64,000 nucleotides of DNA from Kingella denitrificans ATCC 33394 (lineage in GTDB: Bacteria; Pseudomonadota; Gammaproteobacteria; Burkholderiales; Neisseriaceae): the NCBI RefSeq assembly GCF_000190695.1, contig NZ_GL870929.1, positions 771,976 through 835,975 on the forward strand. The letters run 5' to 3'. Under the pieces are notes generated by a model that worked only from the letters and a program-made list of their open reading frames with translations, made no database searches and was not told the origin of the DNA. The translations under genes were made by a program, and so were the position numbers. Of this stretch, positions 1 through 7,328 are shown piece after piece. The stretch's first letter is position 1, and every line of letters starts with the position of its first letter.

Positions 1-34
1 AGGTTTCTTTGTGTGGTTTTTTTTGGGAGTTTTT

Positions 35-424
35 ATGAATAATCGTTTTGCCCTGTCGGAAGAGCAGCGGCTTTTGCAGCTATACGGCCTGATGGCGAAA
101 GAAGCGTTTACCGCCATCCGCTATTTGAGTGCGGGACGGTCTTCGCTGTATCACGAAAACCTCAATCCGGTTTTGGACAATTTTACCGATGACCGATTGC
201 GCGAAAATATGACGGCCATCGGGCAGTTGTCGGAAGCGATGCACAATCTGCCCGTCCATGCGGATGACCGCAACGACAGTGCATGTACGCTGCGCTGTAT
301 CGAACGGTTCATAGTATTGCAGCCCAGGTTGGCGGAGCGTTTCGGCTTTCCCGGGCTGGTGCGGCAGATTAGGGAATTGGATTCCGGTATTGATAATTTA
401 ATATTTGAAGATAAACCGCTATGA
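35..424 (+). CDS. Hypothetical protein of the integrative element (129 aa)
   Basis: I do not recognise this soluble, mostly helical protein. The start at 35 is preferred over the upstream in-frame codon at 11 because a GGGAG ribosome site lies at 25-29. Its stop overlaps the start of the next gene by four bases (ATGA), so the two are probably translated together. The charged sequence has no signal peptide or membrane segment. Confidence 0.6.
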   Translation: MNNRFALSEEQRLLQLYGLMAKEAFTAIRYLSAGRSSLYHENLNPVLDNFTDDRLRENMTAIGQLSEAMHNLPVHADDRNDSACTLRCIERFIVLQPRLAERFGFPGLVRQIRELDSGIDNLIFEDKPL

Positions 425-1110
425 CTGATTCATCCGATTTATACGAATACCGTTTGGAAACGGCAGATGCCTCTGACGGTTTATTCATGCTGGCAGCCTT
501 AGTTATTTCCGCATTGTTCAGCACAGGCCTGATAACGGTTTTGATACCTTCCAATCTGTATAACAACATGCCGGTAGTGGTGTACGCCATAATATGCGGA
601 CTATGTACGATGTTTATATGGTTCGGTTTTATTCCCTTTTTGCCAGCAAGCAATCCGGAACGGTTTTACTTCGGACAACGGGGTTTTCGGTTTGAAAGCA
701 GCCTTTACAGCAGCATAGCTTCGTTTTACCGTCCGGCCGATAAGGTTCGCCGGATTTCGCTGGGTCGGGACAACGTGCTGGAACTGACGGACAGTTTGGG
801 CAACACGTTCCGCCTGCCGAAGGTGCGGTACAGCCTGCACAGCGAACGCGAGCTGGCGGAGTGCTTTCCGCACGCAATGGTTTGGCAGGCCGAACTGGAA
901 ACCGAAATACAGACAGAGGAACGGAAGCATTGGATAACCGCATTAGACAGCTATTTTGCCGACGGCACGAAATTTATCCGTCTGTTCCGTGCGCCCGCCT
1001 TGTTTGGGATTTTGTTCGTGCTGGCTGATGCGGCTCTCGGTAGGCAGTTTGACCTCCAGAAGTTGGCTGCCGTTTCTGTTCCGATATTTTTCCTTTGGTG
1101 GCTGGAATAG
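421..1110 (+). CDS. Hypothetical membrane protein of the integrative element (229 aa)
   Basis: Two hydrophobic segments near residues 20-42 and 50-75 and two more near the C-terminus (about 190-228) flank a polar middle of roughly 110 residues, so this is likely an inner-membrane protein. It is coupled by an ATGA overlap to the gene before it. I see no family motif. Its position in a mobile element would suit an accessory or surface-exclusion role, but that is a guess. Confidence 0.6.
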   Translation: MTDSSDLYEYRLETADASDGLFMLAALVISALFSTGLITVLIPSNLYNNMPVVVYAIICGLCTMFIWFGFIPFLPASNPERFYFGQRGFRFESSLYSSIASFYRPADKVRRISLGRDNVLELTDSLGNTFRLPKVRYSLHSERELAECFPHAMVWQAELETEIQTEERKHWITALDSYFADGTKFIRLFRAPALFGILFVLADAALGRQFDLQKLAAVSVPIFFLWWLE

Positions 1111-1227
1111 TTCAGGTCATGTTCTTTCAGTTTTTTATTTTCCATGGGTATCTCCTTCGGGTGTGCGGATTGTCGGATTAGGAAACCCAATCTTAACACG
1201 CACGGCGGGATACCCGCCCCATGGCAA

Positions 1228-1265
1228 AGGCAGCCTGCAAACAGAACTATGTTTTCAGGCTGCCC
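1228..1265. repeat. Mixed-dialect DUS-like inverted pair
   Basis: AGGCAGCCTGCA at 1228-1239 faces TTCAGGCTGCCC at 1254-1265. The two arms belong to different DUS variants (one ending GCA, the other GAA when read on its own strand). They could form a terminator hairpin after the membrane protein gene that ends at 1110. Confidence 0.6.
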
Positions 1266-1366
1266 TAATTTTATGCGGTGGCAAATCCGTTTCAAATTCA
1301 CGGCCTTGCCGCCTTTTTCCAACCCTTGTCCACAAAAACTGTGGACAATATCTAACGGAGTATCCT

Positions 1367-1630
1367 ATGGCACATCGTTACACCCGCCGCTGGGATGAAG
1401 AGCGGCTGCTCGCGGTATTGGCCTACCGCCCGTTTGTCACGGTATCGCATTTCGCACATGAAGACAAAGCCAAACGGCGTTGTGCCGCTGCCGCTAAAAG
1501 GCGCGGTTTGGTGGTGCTGGAAGACGGCGGTACGGGCTACTTCACCGTGCGGCTCGCCAAGCAGCCTGCAACCGCCTATGCGCGGCGGAAGTACGGGTTG
1601 CAGGCTGCCTTGCCACCCGTCAAGAAATAA
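1367..1630 (+). CDS. Small hypothetical protein (87 aa)
   Basis: The start at 1367 follows an ACGGAG ribosome site at 1355-1360. The product is small and basic, with a helical N-terminal half (residues 5-45) followed by a short strand-like part around VVLEDGGTGYFTVRL, which would suit a winged-helix DNA-binding fold. That is only an impression. Two DUS words lie in its 3' half (1559-1570 and 1599-1610), so the C-terminus may have been shaped by DUS insertion. It lies 45 bases before the vapD-like gene and could be co-transcribed with it. Confidence 0.5.
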   Translation: MAHRYTRRWDEERLLAVLAYRPFVTVSHFAHEDKAKRRCAAAAKRRGLVVLEDGGTGYFTVRLAKQPATAYARRKYGLQAALPPVKK

Positions 1631-1675
1631 GGCAATATATCGAGCGTTATCCCGCAATCATCAGAAAGAAACAAC

Positions 1676-2119
1676 ATGAGCCGTTACCTGATTACCTTTG
1701 ACATGGATACCAACTGCCTGAAAGACAATTATCACGGGAACAGCTATACCAACGCTTACGGAGATATTAGAAACATCTTTCACAAACACGGGTTTGAGAA
1801 TATACAGGGCAGCGTTTACCTTGGACGTGAAGGAATCAGCGAAGCGCATGGAACGATTGCCATCCAAGAATTGACCGCCCGGTTTGACTGGTTCTATTCC
1901 TGCATTTCAAACATCAGGTTTTACCGGCTTGAAAGCGATTTGAACGCCCAATTTATCGCCGACGGGGTTTACCAAGCCAAACAGGCCTTTCTCCAACGTA
2001 TCGAACAATTGCGCCTGTCCTTGGTTGAAGCGGGATTGTCTGACGAGCAAATCAAACAAGTTATTGAAAAACAAAAATTCGAATTAGAGCATAATCAGCC
2101 CGGCAACAACCTGTTATAA
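1676..2119 (+). CDS. vapD: VapD family protein (Cas2-like ribonuclease fold)
   Basis: The N-terminal 95 residues match the VapD pattern: a first strand YLITFDMDTNCL, then NAYGDIRNIFHKHGF, GSVYLG and a final RFDWFYSCISNIRFYRLE. VapD proteins are small ribonucleases structurally related to Cas2, often carried on plasmids and mobile elements and sometimes paired with an antitoxin (VapX in Haemophilus). At 147 aa this one is longer than the usual 90-100, with a charged helical tail from about residue 100 (IEQLRLSLVEAGLSDEQIKQ). No CRISPR array is nearby. An antitoxin partner is not obvious; the 87-aa gene just upstream is the only candidate. Confidence 0.85.
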   Translation: MSRYLITFDMDTNCLKDNYHGNSYTNAYGDIRNIFHKHGFENIQGSVYLGREGISEAHGTIAIQELTARFDWFYSCISNIRFYRLESDLNAQFIADGVYQAKQAFLQRIEQLRLSLVEAGLSDEQIKQVIEKQKFELEHNQPGNNLL

Positions 2120-2171
2120 ATCGGCAGCCCCCTGCAATGCAGGACAATAATCCAATTTCACGGATACCACC

Positions 2172-2400
2172 AAACCCGCTTCCCCACCGGCAGGCGGGTT
2201 TCCTTATTGACAAACCGCCGCAACGCAGGCATGATGGCCGCACTACTAAATCATCTAGCGGTTCACATCGCACCCGTCAGTTGCGGCTTTTTTACGCCTG
2301 CCTTTCAGGCAGCCATAGTCTCTATGGCGGGTCGAGAGAGCCTAATACAATACCCGCAAGGGGAATACGTTCCGCCGTCTAGATGCGGTAGTTGAAGCCC
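2172..2400 (+). ncRNA. Candidate C4-like antisense RNA leader of the antirepressor gene
   Basis: The 332-base gap before the antirepressor gene holds a series of hairpins: AAACCCGC/GCGGGTTT (2172-2201), GCCTG/CAGGC (2296-2310), CCATAG/CTATGG (2313-2327) and GCGGGT/ACCCGC (2327-2357). A CTATGGCGGGT word adjoining an ACCCGC stem upstream of an ant gene is what I remember of the C4 antisense RNA of phages P1 and P7, where C4 pairs with the leader and blocks antirepressor translation. A short reading frame across this stretch looks like an Icd-type leader peptide at best. The assignment rests on position and hairpins, not on a covariance search. Confidence 0.45.
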
Positions 2401-2451
2401 GCCCACCCAAAAACGTGGGCAATCACTAACTAAACATCTAGGAGTTCAGCA

Positions 2452-3339
2452 ATGAACAATCAAAACCTTATCCCCGTCTTTTCAGGCAGCCTTTCCGATT
2501 CGGAAACCTTATTATGCGATGCGCGCAAACTGCACGAATTTCTGCAAGTATCCAGCCGTTTTAATGACTGGATTAAAAACCGCATTGAAGAATACGGTTT
2601 CGTAGAAAATCAGGATTTTTTGGTTACTAAAAATTTAGTAACCAAAAACGGGCGCGGCGGCAACCGAAAAGCCGTAACCGAATACCACCTCACCCTAGAC
2701 ATGGCCAAAGAACTCGCCATGGTCGAACGCAACGAACAGGGCAAAGCCGCCCGCCGCTACTTCATCGAATGCGAGAAAAAACTGCACGAAGCGCAAAGGC
2801 TGCCTGAAAAACGCCAAACCCCGCGCCTGCCCGCCAAAATCAGGCGGCGCATCCGCAGCCGGGACGACCTGTCGTTTACACGGCGCAAACCCAACGGCGA
2901 TTTAATCAACTGGCAGCCGCCCTTGGACGAAAACGGCATGTACGACTGGTACGATGCCTACGCGGTCGGGCAGGAATGGTTCGGCGAAGTGGCGGAGCTG
3001 GCACACAACAATGCGGAAGAAGCCTATTACGCGCTCTACTATGCGCCGCGCCTGATGAGTGCCTATGCGCAGCATACGGAAAAGCAGGGCATGGGCTTTG
3101 TGGAAGGCTTCTTCTCCAAACTGGCGCGTTACGCGCTGGCGGCGGTGCTGACGCACACGGGCGGTGTGGTTTTTCCGTTTGCATCGGATTTGGAGCGCAG
3201 CGCGGATTTGGAACGCTATCTTGCCCAAGCCGCCCCGCTGCCCGATGACGAACTGCGCTGGCGGGCGTGGGAAGAAAGCGAACCCTGCCGCAGGGCGTGT
3301 TACGAAAACCGCCTGCGCGAGCTGATGGCGGCGGTGTGA
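2452..3339 (+). CDS. AntA/AntB-type antirepressor family protein
   Basis: Residues about 20-95 carry the AntA/AntB antirepressor domain: DARKLHEFLQVSSRFNDWIK, the GFVENQDF block, and YHLTLDMAKELAMVERNEQG with ARRYFIECE. Such proteins relieve repression of prophages and related elements. The segment 105-140 is basic. The rest (about 150-295) is a helical region I cannot assign. The gene follows a C4-like leader and a TCTAGGAG ribosome site, and is followed by a strong hairpin at 3376. It contains two exact copies of the foreign DUS AGGCTGCCTGAA (2481-2492 complement, 2797-2808). It probably controls induction or excision of the element. Confidence 0.85.
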   Translation: MNNQNLIPVFSGSLSDSETLLCDARKLHEFLQVSSRFNDWIKNRIEEYGFVENQDFLVTKNLVTKNGRGGNRKAVTEYHLTLDMAKELAMVERNEQGKAARRYFIECEKKLHEAQRLPEKRQTPRLPAKIRRRIRSRDDLSFTRRKPNGDLINWQPPLDENGMYDWYDAYAVGQEWFGEVAELAHNNAEEAYYALYYAPRLMSAYAQHTEKQGMGFVEGFFSKLARYALAAVLTHTGGVVFPFASDLERSADLERYLAQAAPLPDDELRWRAWEESEPCRRACYENRLRELMAAV

Positions 3340-3375
3340 GTTTTGAATTGGTTTTGATTTTACTTTGATTTTTTT

Positions 3376-3405
3376 AAACCCCGTTTCATTGTGAAGCGGG
3401 GTTTT
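3376..3405 (+). terminator. Rho-independent terminator after the antirepressor gene
   Basis: AAACCCCG at 3376-3383 pairs with CGGGGTTT at 3397-3404 around a short loop that can itself pair partly (TTTCA/TGAA). It lies 37 bases after the stop codon. Confidence 0.75.
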
Positions 3406-3511
3406 GCCTTACAGGGTATCCCTGCACAGCGGCAGGGTGGTGGAAACCCAACCATTGTGGCGGCCGTGGAAAGCCGGAAACATTGTGAAATGCAGAAGGA
3501 TACCCTTTCTT

Positions 3512-3554
3512 TTCAGGCAGCCTGCACATCAAACCTTCAACGTGCAGGCTGCTT
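3512..3554. repeat. Composite DUS: two dialects fused, with an inverted partner
   Basis: At 3512-3526 the bases read TTCAGGCAGCCTGCA. This contains the complement of AGGCTGCCTGAA (3512-3523) overlapping AGGCAGCCTGCA (3515-3526). The inverted copy TGCAGGCTGCTT follows at 3543-3554. The pair lies in the untranslated gap before trbM. Confidence 0.8.
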
Positions 3555-3624
3555 TTTTGCCGCTACGCGCGGTTTAAAGATTTCCCCCCGTGTTTCCATT
3601 TTTCCACCAATAAGGAGTTTTTCC

Positions 3625-4167
3625 ATGAAGACCAAAATACTGACTTTGCTGGCCGCCTCACTGCTGGCACCGACCATTGCCGCAGCGGAAGGCGGATTGA
3701 GCGGCGACGCCAAACTCGCCTGTGAAGCGATTTTATGCTTGTCTAGCGGTACGCGACCGGGTGAATGCACACCGTCACTCAACCGTTATTTCTCGATCAG
3801 CCATGAATATTTGAGCGACACGATTCGCGGCCGGTTGGACTTTTTGAACCTTTGCCCGACCAACAGCGCGGGTATGCCCGAACTGAAACGTGCGATTGCC
3901 AACGGGGCGGGCCGTTGCGACGCCAGGGAACTGAACCGTGTAATGAAGCGTACGATTACCGTGCGCCAATGCCATAAGGCTCCCGGCACAATGATGCGCA
4001 ACAAAGAGCGCGAGGTTTGCGAAGACGTCCAACGGCGCGTCATCCTGAATCAAAAACCGTCCTATTGCAATGACTACCATGGCAATGAGATGTCGCGTTC
4101 CGGCGATACGGTGCGCTATCAGGGTGATCCCAAACAGGGGGGCAAATGGGTGGATGTGAAACAATAA
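3625..4167 (+). CDS. trbM: TrbM/KikA family conjugal transfer protein
   Basis: The true start is 3625, preceded by AAGGAG at 3612-3617; the longer open frame to 3391 crosses a DUS pair. The protein is 180 aa with a signal peptide ending near AAAE (about residue 20). The stretch CEAILCLSSGTRPGEC followed by a SLNRYF motif, and many paired cysteines, are typical of TrbM of RP4 plasmids, a periplasmic accessory transfer protein. No other trb gene is present, so it probably acts with a transfer system encoded elsewhere or is a relic. Confidence 0.82.
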   Translation: MKTKILTLLAASLLAPTIAAAEGGLSGDAKLACEAILCLSSGTRPGECTPSLNRYFSISHEYLSDTIRGRLDFLNLCPTNSAGMPELKRAIANGAGRCDARELNRVMKRTITVRQCHKAPGTMMRNKEREVCEDVQRRVILNQKPSYCNDYHGNEMSRSGDTVRYQGDPKQGGKWVDVKQ

Positions 4168-4228
4168 AGTTCCACCTACCTCATATAATGACCATTTACT
4201 CCCTTATGGTTATCCCGCCATAAGCTTT

Positions 4229-4264
4229 GCCGTATCTGATGGGCATATCGGATACGGCTTTTTT
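4229..4264 (+). terminator. Rho-independent terminator after trbM
   Basis: GCCGTATC at 4229-4236 pairs with GATACGGC at 4251-4258, followed by six T residues. Confidence 0.85.
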
Positions 4265-4346
4265 GTTCCCAGCGTAAAAACCATTTCCGGATCCAAAGTG
4301 GTTTTTCTCGTGTGAATAAACATTTTGATACAGAGAGGTTTTTGAT

Positions 4347-5090
4347 ATGAAAGAAGTACATTTTGTCGTTCAGGGTAAGGGCGGTGTGGGCAAATCGCTG
4401 TGCGCATCTATTTTGGCGCAATATTTGCAGGAACGCAGTCCCTTGCCGCTGCACTGTTTCGATACCGATGCGGTCAATCCTACATTCAGCCGTTGGAAGG
4501 CTCTGAACGTGGAAACCGTAAAAATCCTGACCGAGCACAATACGATCGATACGCGCCCGTTTGACGAAATGATCGAGTCTTTGGTGGAACTGGACGGCAT
4601 CGGCGTGATTGACAACGGCGCGGCCACGTTTGTGCCGCTGATTGCCTACATGAATGAGGGCAATATCGCCGAACTGCTTAAAGACAACGGCGTGCGCGTG
4701 GTGATGCACGTTCCCATGAACGGCGGTCAGGCGTTGGGCGATTGTTTGGCAGGTCTGTCGCAGACGCTCAAAAATGTGGATGCCGATGTCGTGGTATGGC
4801 TGAACGATTTCAAAGGCGCGGTGCAGGAAGGCGGCAAGGATTTTACCGATTTCAAAATCTATACGCAGAACAAACACCGCATCCTCGGTATCGTCCACCT
4901 GCCCAACCGCAATCCCGACACCTTCGGCAAGGATATTTTCCTGATGACGGAAAACAACCTTACCTTCAACGAAGCAAACAATTCTCCCGAACTGTTCAAA
5001 CTGGCCCCGCGCTCGCGTCTGAAACGGGTGAAAGACGAACTGTTTGCCCAATTGGACAAGCTGGATTTAGATCAAGATGATGAAGCTTAA
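4347..5090 (+). CDS. traL: TraL-like P-loop ATPase (ParA/MinD superfamily)
   Basis: The N-terminus MKEVHFVVQGKGGVGKS is a deviant Walker A P-loop (residues 10-17), and its wording is that of TraL of IncP plasmids rather than of chromosome-partitioning ParA. There is no signal peptide. At 247 aa it is the usual TraL size. TraL is a cytosolic nucleotide-binding protein of the Tra1 region with a poorly defined accessory role in conjugation. The gene overlaps the next one by 14 bases, matching the traL-traM order of RP4. A ribosome site AGAGAGG lies just before it. Confidence 0.8.
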   Translation: MKEVHFVVQGKGGVGKSLCASILAQYLQERSPLPLHCFDTDAVNPTFSRWKALNVETVKILTEHNTIDTRPFDEMIESLVELDGIGVIDNGAATFVPLIAYMNEGNIAELLKDNGVRVVMHVPMNGGQALGDCLAGLSQTLKNVDADVVVWLNDFKGAVQEGGKDFTDFKIYTQNKHRILGIVHLPNRNPDTFGKDIFLMTENNLTFNEANNSPELFKLAPRSRLKRVKDELFAQLDKLDLDQDDEA

Positions 5091-5625
5091 TATGGTTTAT
5101 CCCAACCGTAAAAGCAGCCTGCAAACTTTCGGCGGCAATGCCGGTGATAGTGCAAACAGCATTGCCGCATGGCAGCCAGAAAGCGAGCTGGCGCAGTTGC
5201 AGACGGAAGTGTTTGCCGTAACCGGCGTCAAAGTCAGCGCGGACGATCCGATTATGGCCGTGCTCGTTATCCAAAAACGCGATATGCAGGCCTACACCGC
5301 CGAACTCACGCGCAGGCAGGACGAGCAGCAGGAAATCTTTCTTGCCGACTTCAAAATGCAGGCGCAGGAAGTGTGCCAAGCCGCCGAAAACCTGGCCAAA
5401 CAACAGCAGCAGATTGTGAATACCGTACTCAAAGCGAACAGCGATTATTTGGAAAGTATGGAAAACAAACTATTAGGCTCGGTTGCGGTCAAAATTAGAA
5501 ATCAAAACCAAAACGAGCAGCAAATGTTTATCAGTAACTTGAAAAAATCCCTACTGCTTTTCGGGTGTGTATTTTTAGTAGTGCAGGTCGTCCTTTTGAC
5601 CCTATTTGCCGTACTGTTCAAATAA
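5077..5625 (+). CDS. traM: TraM-like transfer accessory protein with a C-terminal membrane anchor
   Basis: The order traL-traM, the 14-base overlap and the build of the protein (182 aa, soluble helical body with long coiled-coil-like stretches around residues 65-150, one hydrophobic segment at about 157-180) suggest the IncP TraM family. Sequence recognition is weaker than for TraL. A DUS (5112-5123) lies in frame near the N-terminus, coding SSLQT. No relaxase gene follows. Confidence 0.6.
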   Translation: MMKLNMVYPNRKSSLQTFGGNAGDSANSIAAWQPESELAQLQTEVFAVTGVKVSADDPIMAVLVIQKRDMQAYTAELTRRQDEQQEIFLADFKMQAQEVCQAAENLAKQQQQIVNTVLKANSDYLESMENKLLGSVAVKIRNQNQNEQQMFISNLKKSLLLFGCVFLVVQVVLLTLFAVLFK

Positions 5626-5637
5626 GGTGGCATTCCA

Positions 5638-5898
5638 ATGTTTGCTGACAAAAAAACCATCATTACCACCGTCAAAGTCAATCCCAACTTCGTCCCCAAT
5701 GTACAGCGGCAGTATCCTCATTTCAGGATGTTTCCGCTGGTAACGGATACAAGCAGGTATTGCTGCCTGTATTTCTTCGTCTCGCCGCAGCACTACCTTT
5801 TGCTCGAAGCCAAAGCCAGACGGCACGAAATCATCCGGCGGCTGGAACTTTTGATAGAACACGCACCGTTTACGGTATTTGAAACGGTGCAAAGGTAG
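5638..5898 (+). CDS. Small hypothetical protein (86 aa)
   Basis: It starts 12 bases after the traM-like gene with an AAGGTGG ribosome site and ends 12 bases before the excisionase gene, so it belongs to the same operon. It is mixed alpha/beta in appearance, with no signal peptide or known motif. I do not recognise it. Confidence 0.6.
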   Translation: MFADKKTIITTVKVNPNFVPNVQRQYPHFRMFPLVTDTSRYCCLYFFVSPQHYLLLEAKARRHEIIRRLELLIEHAPFTVFETVQR

Positions 5899-5910
5899 GG
5901 AAGGGAAAAA

Positions 5911-6273
5911 ATGGAAACCTACACCGTCCCCGAAGCCGCCGCCTATCTCAAACTGCACCCCGAAACGGTGCGGGAAATGATACGTCAAGGCAAAATTACC
6001 GCCGCCAAAATCGGGCGGCGTTTCGTTATCCACCGCAGCACGCTTGACGGACTTTTGTCCGACAGTGAAAATAAGGGCGTGCAGGCATCTCCCTTGAACA
6101 GGAGTACATTATGCCCAAACAAAACAGTAAAAAACCAAGCAGACGGAGGGAGGGACTCTACCTCCGGAACGGTACTTGGTATATTGACATCCGGACGGCA
6201 GGCAGCGGCAGAATTAGACGCTCTACTGGCACCCAAGACCGCCAAAAAGCCGAAATCCTACTCAACCAATTAA
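5911..6273 (+). CDS. Helix-turn-helix excisionase-like protein
   Basis: Residues 1-50 form a MerR-like/Xis helix-turn-helix: YTVPEAAAYLKLHPETVREM followed by GKITAAKIGRRFVI, the pattern of excisionase-family DNA-binding domains. The remaining 70 residues are low-complexity and overlap the integrase gene by 163 bases, so this tail may simply be what the overlap allows. The position directly before int argues for a directionality factor (Xis). Confidence 0.75.
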   Translation: METYTVPEAAAYLKLHPETVREMIRQGKITAAKIGRRFVIHRSTLDGLLSDSENKGVQASPLNRSTLCPNKTVKNQADGGRDSTSGTVLGILTSGRQAAAELDALLAPKTAKKPKSYSTN

Positions 6274-7268
6274 AACACGAGTTATGGCAGCAGGAAAGGC
6301 TGGGTAAAAAGCCGGAACGGCTGTGGGATGAAGCTGCCGTCAAATGGCTGCACGAGAAATCCGCCAAAAAGAGCATCCGCTCCGACATCGGCCGCCTACG
6401 GCAGCTGGCCAAATTCCGAGGCAAACGCCTGAACGAACTGGACAGGCGTTTCATTATGCAGACCGTGGCCGGACTGCCGTGTAACGACAGCACCAAGAAC
6501 CGTTACCTTGCCCTTATCCGCGCTATTTTGAACAAGGCGGTGCGGGAATGGGAATGGTTGGACAGCGCGCCGAAGCTGACCCTCTACCGCGAGCCGAAAA
6601 AGCGTATCCGCTGGCTCAAACCGGAAGAAGCGCAAAAACTGCTGGATGTATTGGCTGCCTATCCGCTATTGCACGATTTGGCGGCCTTCTCATTGGCCAC
6701 GGGGCTGCGCCAGCGCAATGCACTGGATTTGAAATGGGAGCAGGTGAATTTGATCCGCCGGACCGCATGGATAAACGCCGACCAGGCCAAAGGCGGTCAG
6801 GCAATCGCCGTACCGCTCAACCAAACGGCACTCAATGTTTTGTCCGGCCGGCCGCGAAATTCTGTGTATGTGTTTGCCCAAGCCAACGGAAAAAGGTTGC
6901 ACAGTATCAGCAGCCGGATATGGAAAAACTGCCTGAAAGAGGCGGGCATCGAAAATTTCCGGTGGCATGACCTACGCCATACTTGGGCGAGCTGGCTTAT
7001 CCAGCGCGGCGTGCCGATAGCGGTGTTGAAGGAAATGGGCGGTTGGGAAAACGCCAAGATGGTAGAGCGCTATGCCCACCTGTCGTCCGAGCATCTGCTG
7101 GAACATGCGGATATTTTGGACACAATTTGGACACAACCGAAAGAAGAGAGTAAAAACTCCATAAAAGAAAGCCGCCTAAACGGTTGTTTAGACGGCATAA
7201 ATGTGGCTCCCCGAGCTGGGCTCGAACCAGCGACCTGCGGATTAACAGTCCGTCGCTCTACCGACTGA
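6111..7268 (+). CDS. int: Tyrosine recombinase / integrase of the tRNA-Asn element
   Basis: The catalytic set of tyrosine recombinases is visible: Arg in TGLRQRNALDLKW, the HDLRHTWASW box, a GGW motif and the nucleophile Tyr in MVERYAHLS (about residues 200-320). The N-terminal part is the SAM-like core-binding domain. The start at 6111 has an AGGAG site ahead of it. The frame runs on through the attachment junction into the tRNA-Asn gene, so the last 20-odd residues (from about VAPRAGLEPATCG) are translated tRNA complement and would change when the element moves. It should mediate insertion at the tRNA 3' end. Confidence 0.93.
   Translation: MPKQNSKKPSRRREGLYLRNGTWYIDIRTAGSGRIRRSTGTQDRQKAEILLNQLKHELWQQERLGKKPERLWDEAAVKWLHEKSAKKSIRSDIGRLRQLAKFRGKRLNELDRRFIMQTVAGLPCNDSTKNRYLALIRAILNKAVREWEWLDSAPKLTLYREPKKRIRWLKPEEAQKLLDVLAAYPLLHDLAAFSLATGLRQRNALDLKWEQVNLIRRTAWINADQAKGGQAIAVPLNQTALNVLSGRPRNSVYVFAQANGKRLHSISSRIWKNCLKEAGIENFRWHDLRHTWASWLIQRGVPIAVLKEMGGWENAKMVERYAHLSSEHLLEHADILDTIWTQPKEESKNSIKESRLNGCLDGINVAPRAGLEPATCGLTVRRSTD
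7172..7197 (-). terminator. Terminator hairpin for tRNA-Asn
   Basis: GCCGCCTAAAC (7172-7182) pairs with GTTTAGACGGC (7187-7197) with one mismatch. Read on the minus strand it lies directly after the tRNA and is followed by TTTCTTTT, so it fits a terminator for the pyrE/tRNA transcripts. It also lies inside the integrase frame. Confidence 0.6.
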
Positions 7269-7279
7269 GCTATCAGGGA
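7204..7279 (-). tRNA. tRNA-Asn (GTT), integration target
   Basis: The minus strand folds into a full cloverleaf. Acceptor TCCCTGA pairs with TCGGGGA, the anticodon loop reads CTGTTAA, the T-loop is GTTCGAG and CCA is encoded. The 3' end faces the integrase, as expected for integration into the 3' part of a tRNA gene that is rebuilt by the element. Confidence 0.95.
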
Positions 7280-7328
7280 ATAAGTGGTGCATTATACAGC
7301 ACGGCAAAGATTTGTCAATCGGTATTTG

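Larger units (their letters stand above)
1..7203. mobile_element. Right-hand part of an integrative element inserted at tRNA-Asn
   Basis: All genes from the window start to the integrase point the same way, ending in an excisionase-integrase pair that abuts the 3' end of a complete tRNA-Asn gene. This is the usual layout of a tyrosine-recombinase element. Cargo seen: VapD-like protein, AntA antirepressor with a C4-like leader, and homologues of the RP4 transfer proteins TrbM, TraL and TraM. No relaxase, coupling protein, replication gene or phage structural gene is visible, so it may be a mobilizable element or satellite, or the missing genes lie to the left. The other attachment site is not in the window. 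Confidence 0.8.

Noticed and set aside
1676..2119. VapD as Cas2 of a CRISPR system
   Set aside because: VapD shares the Cas2 fold, but no repeat-spacer array or other cas gene lies in the window.
2137..2382. Open frame of 81 codons before the antirepressor gene as a protein gene
   Set aside because: Its composition is poor, it covers hairpins and DUS-like words, and an RNA leader explains the stretch better.
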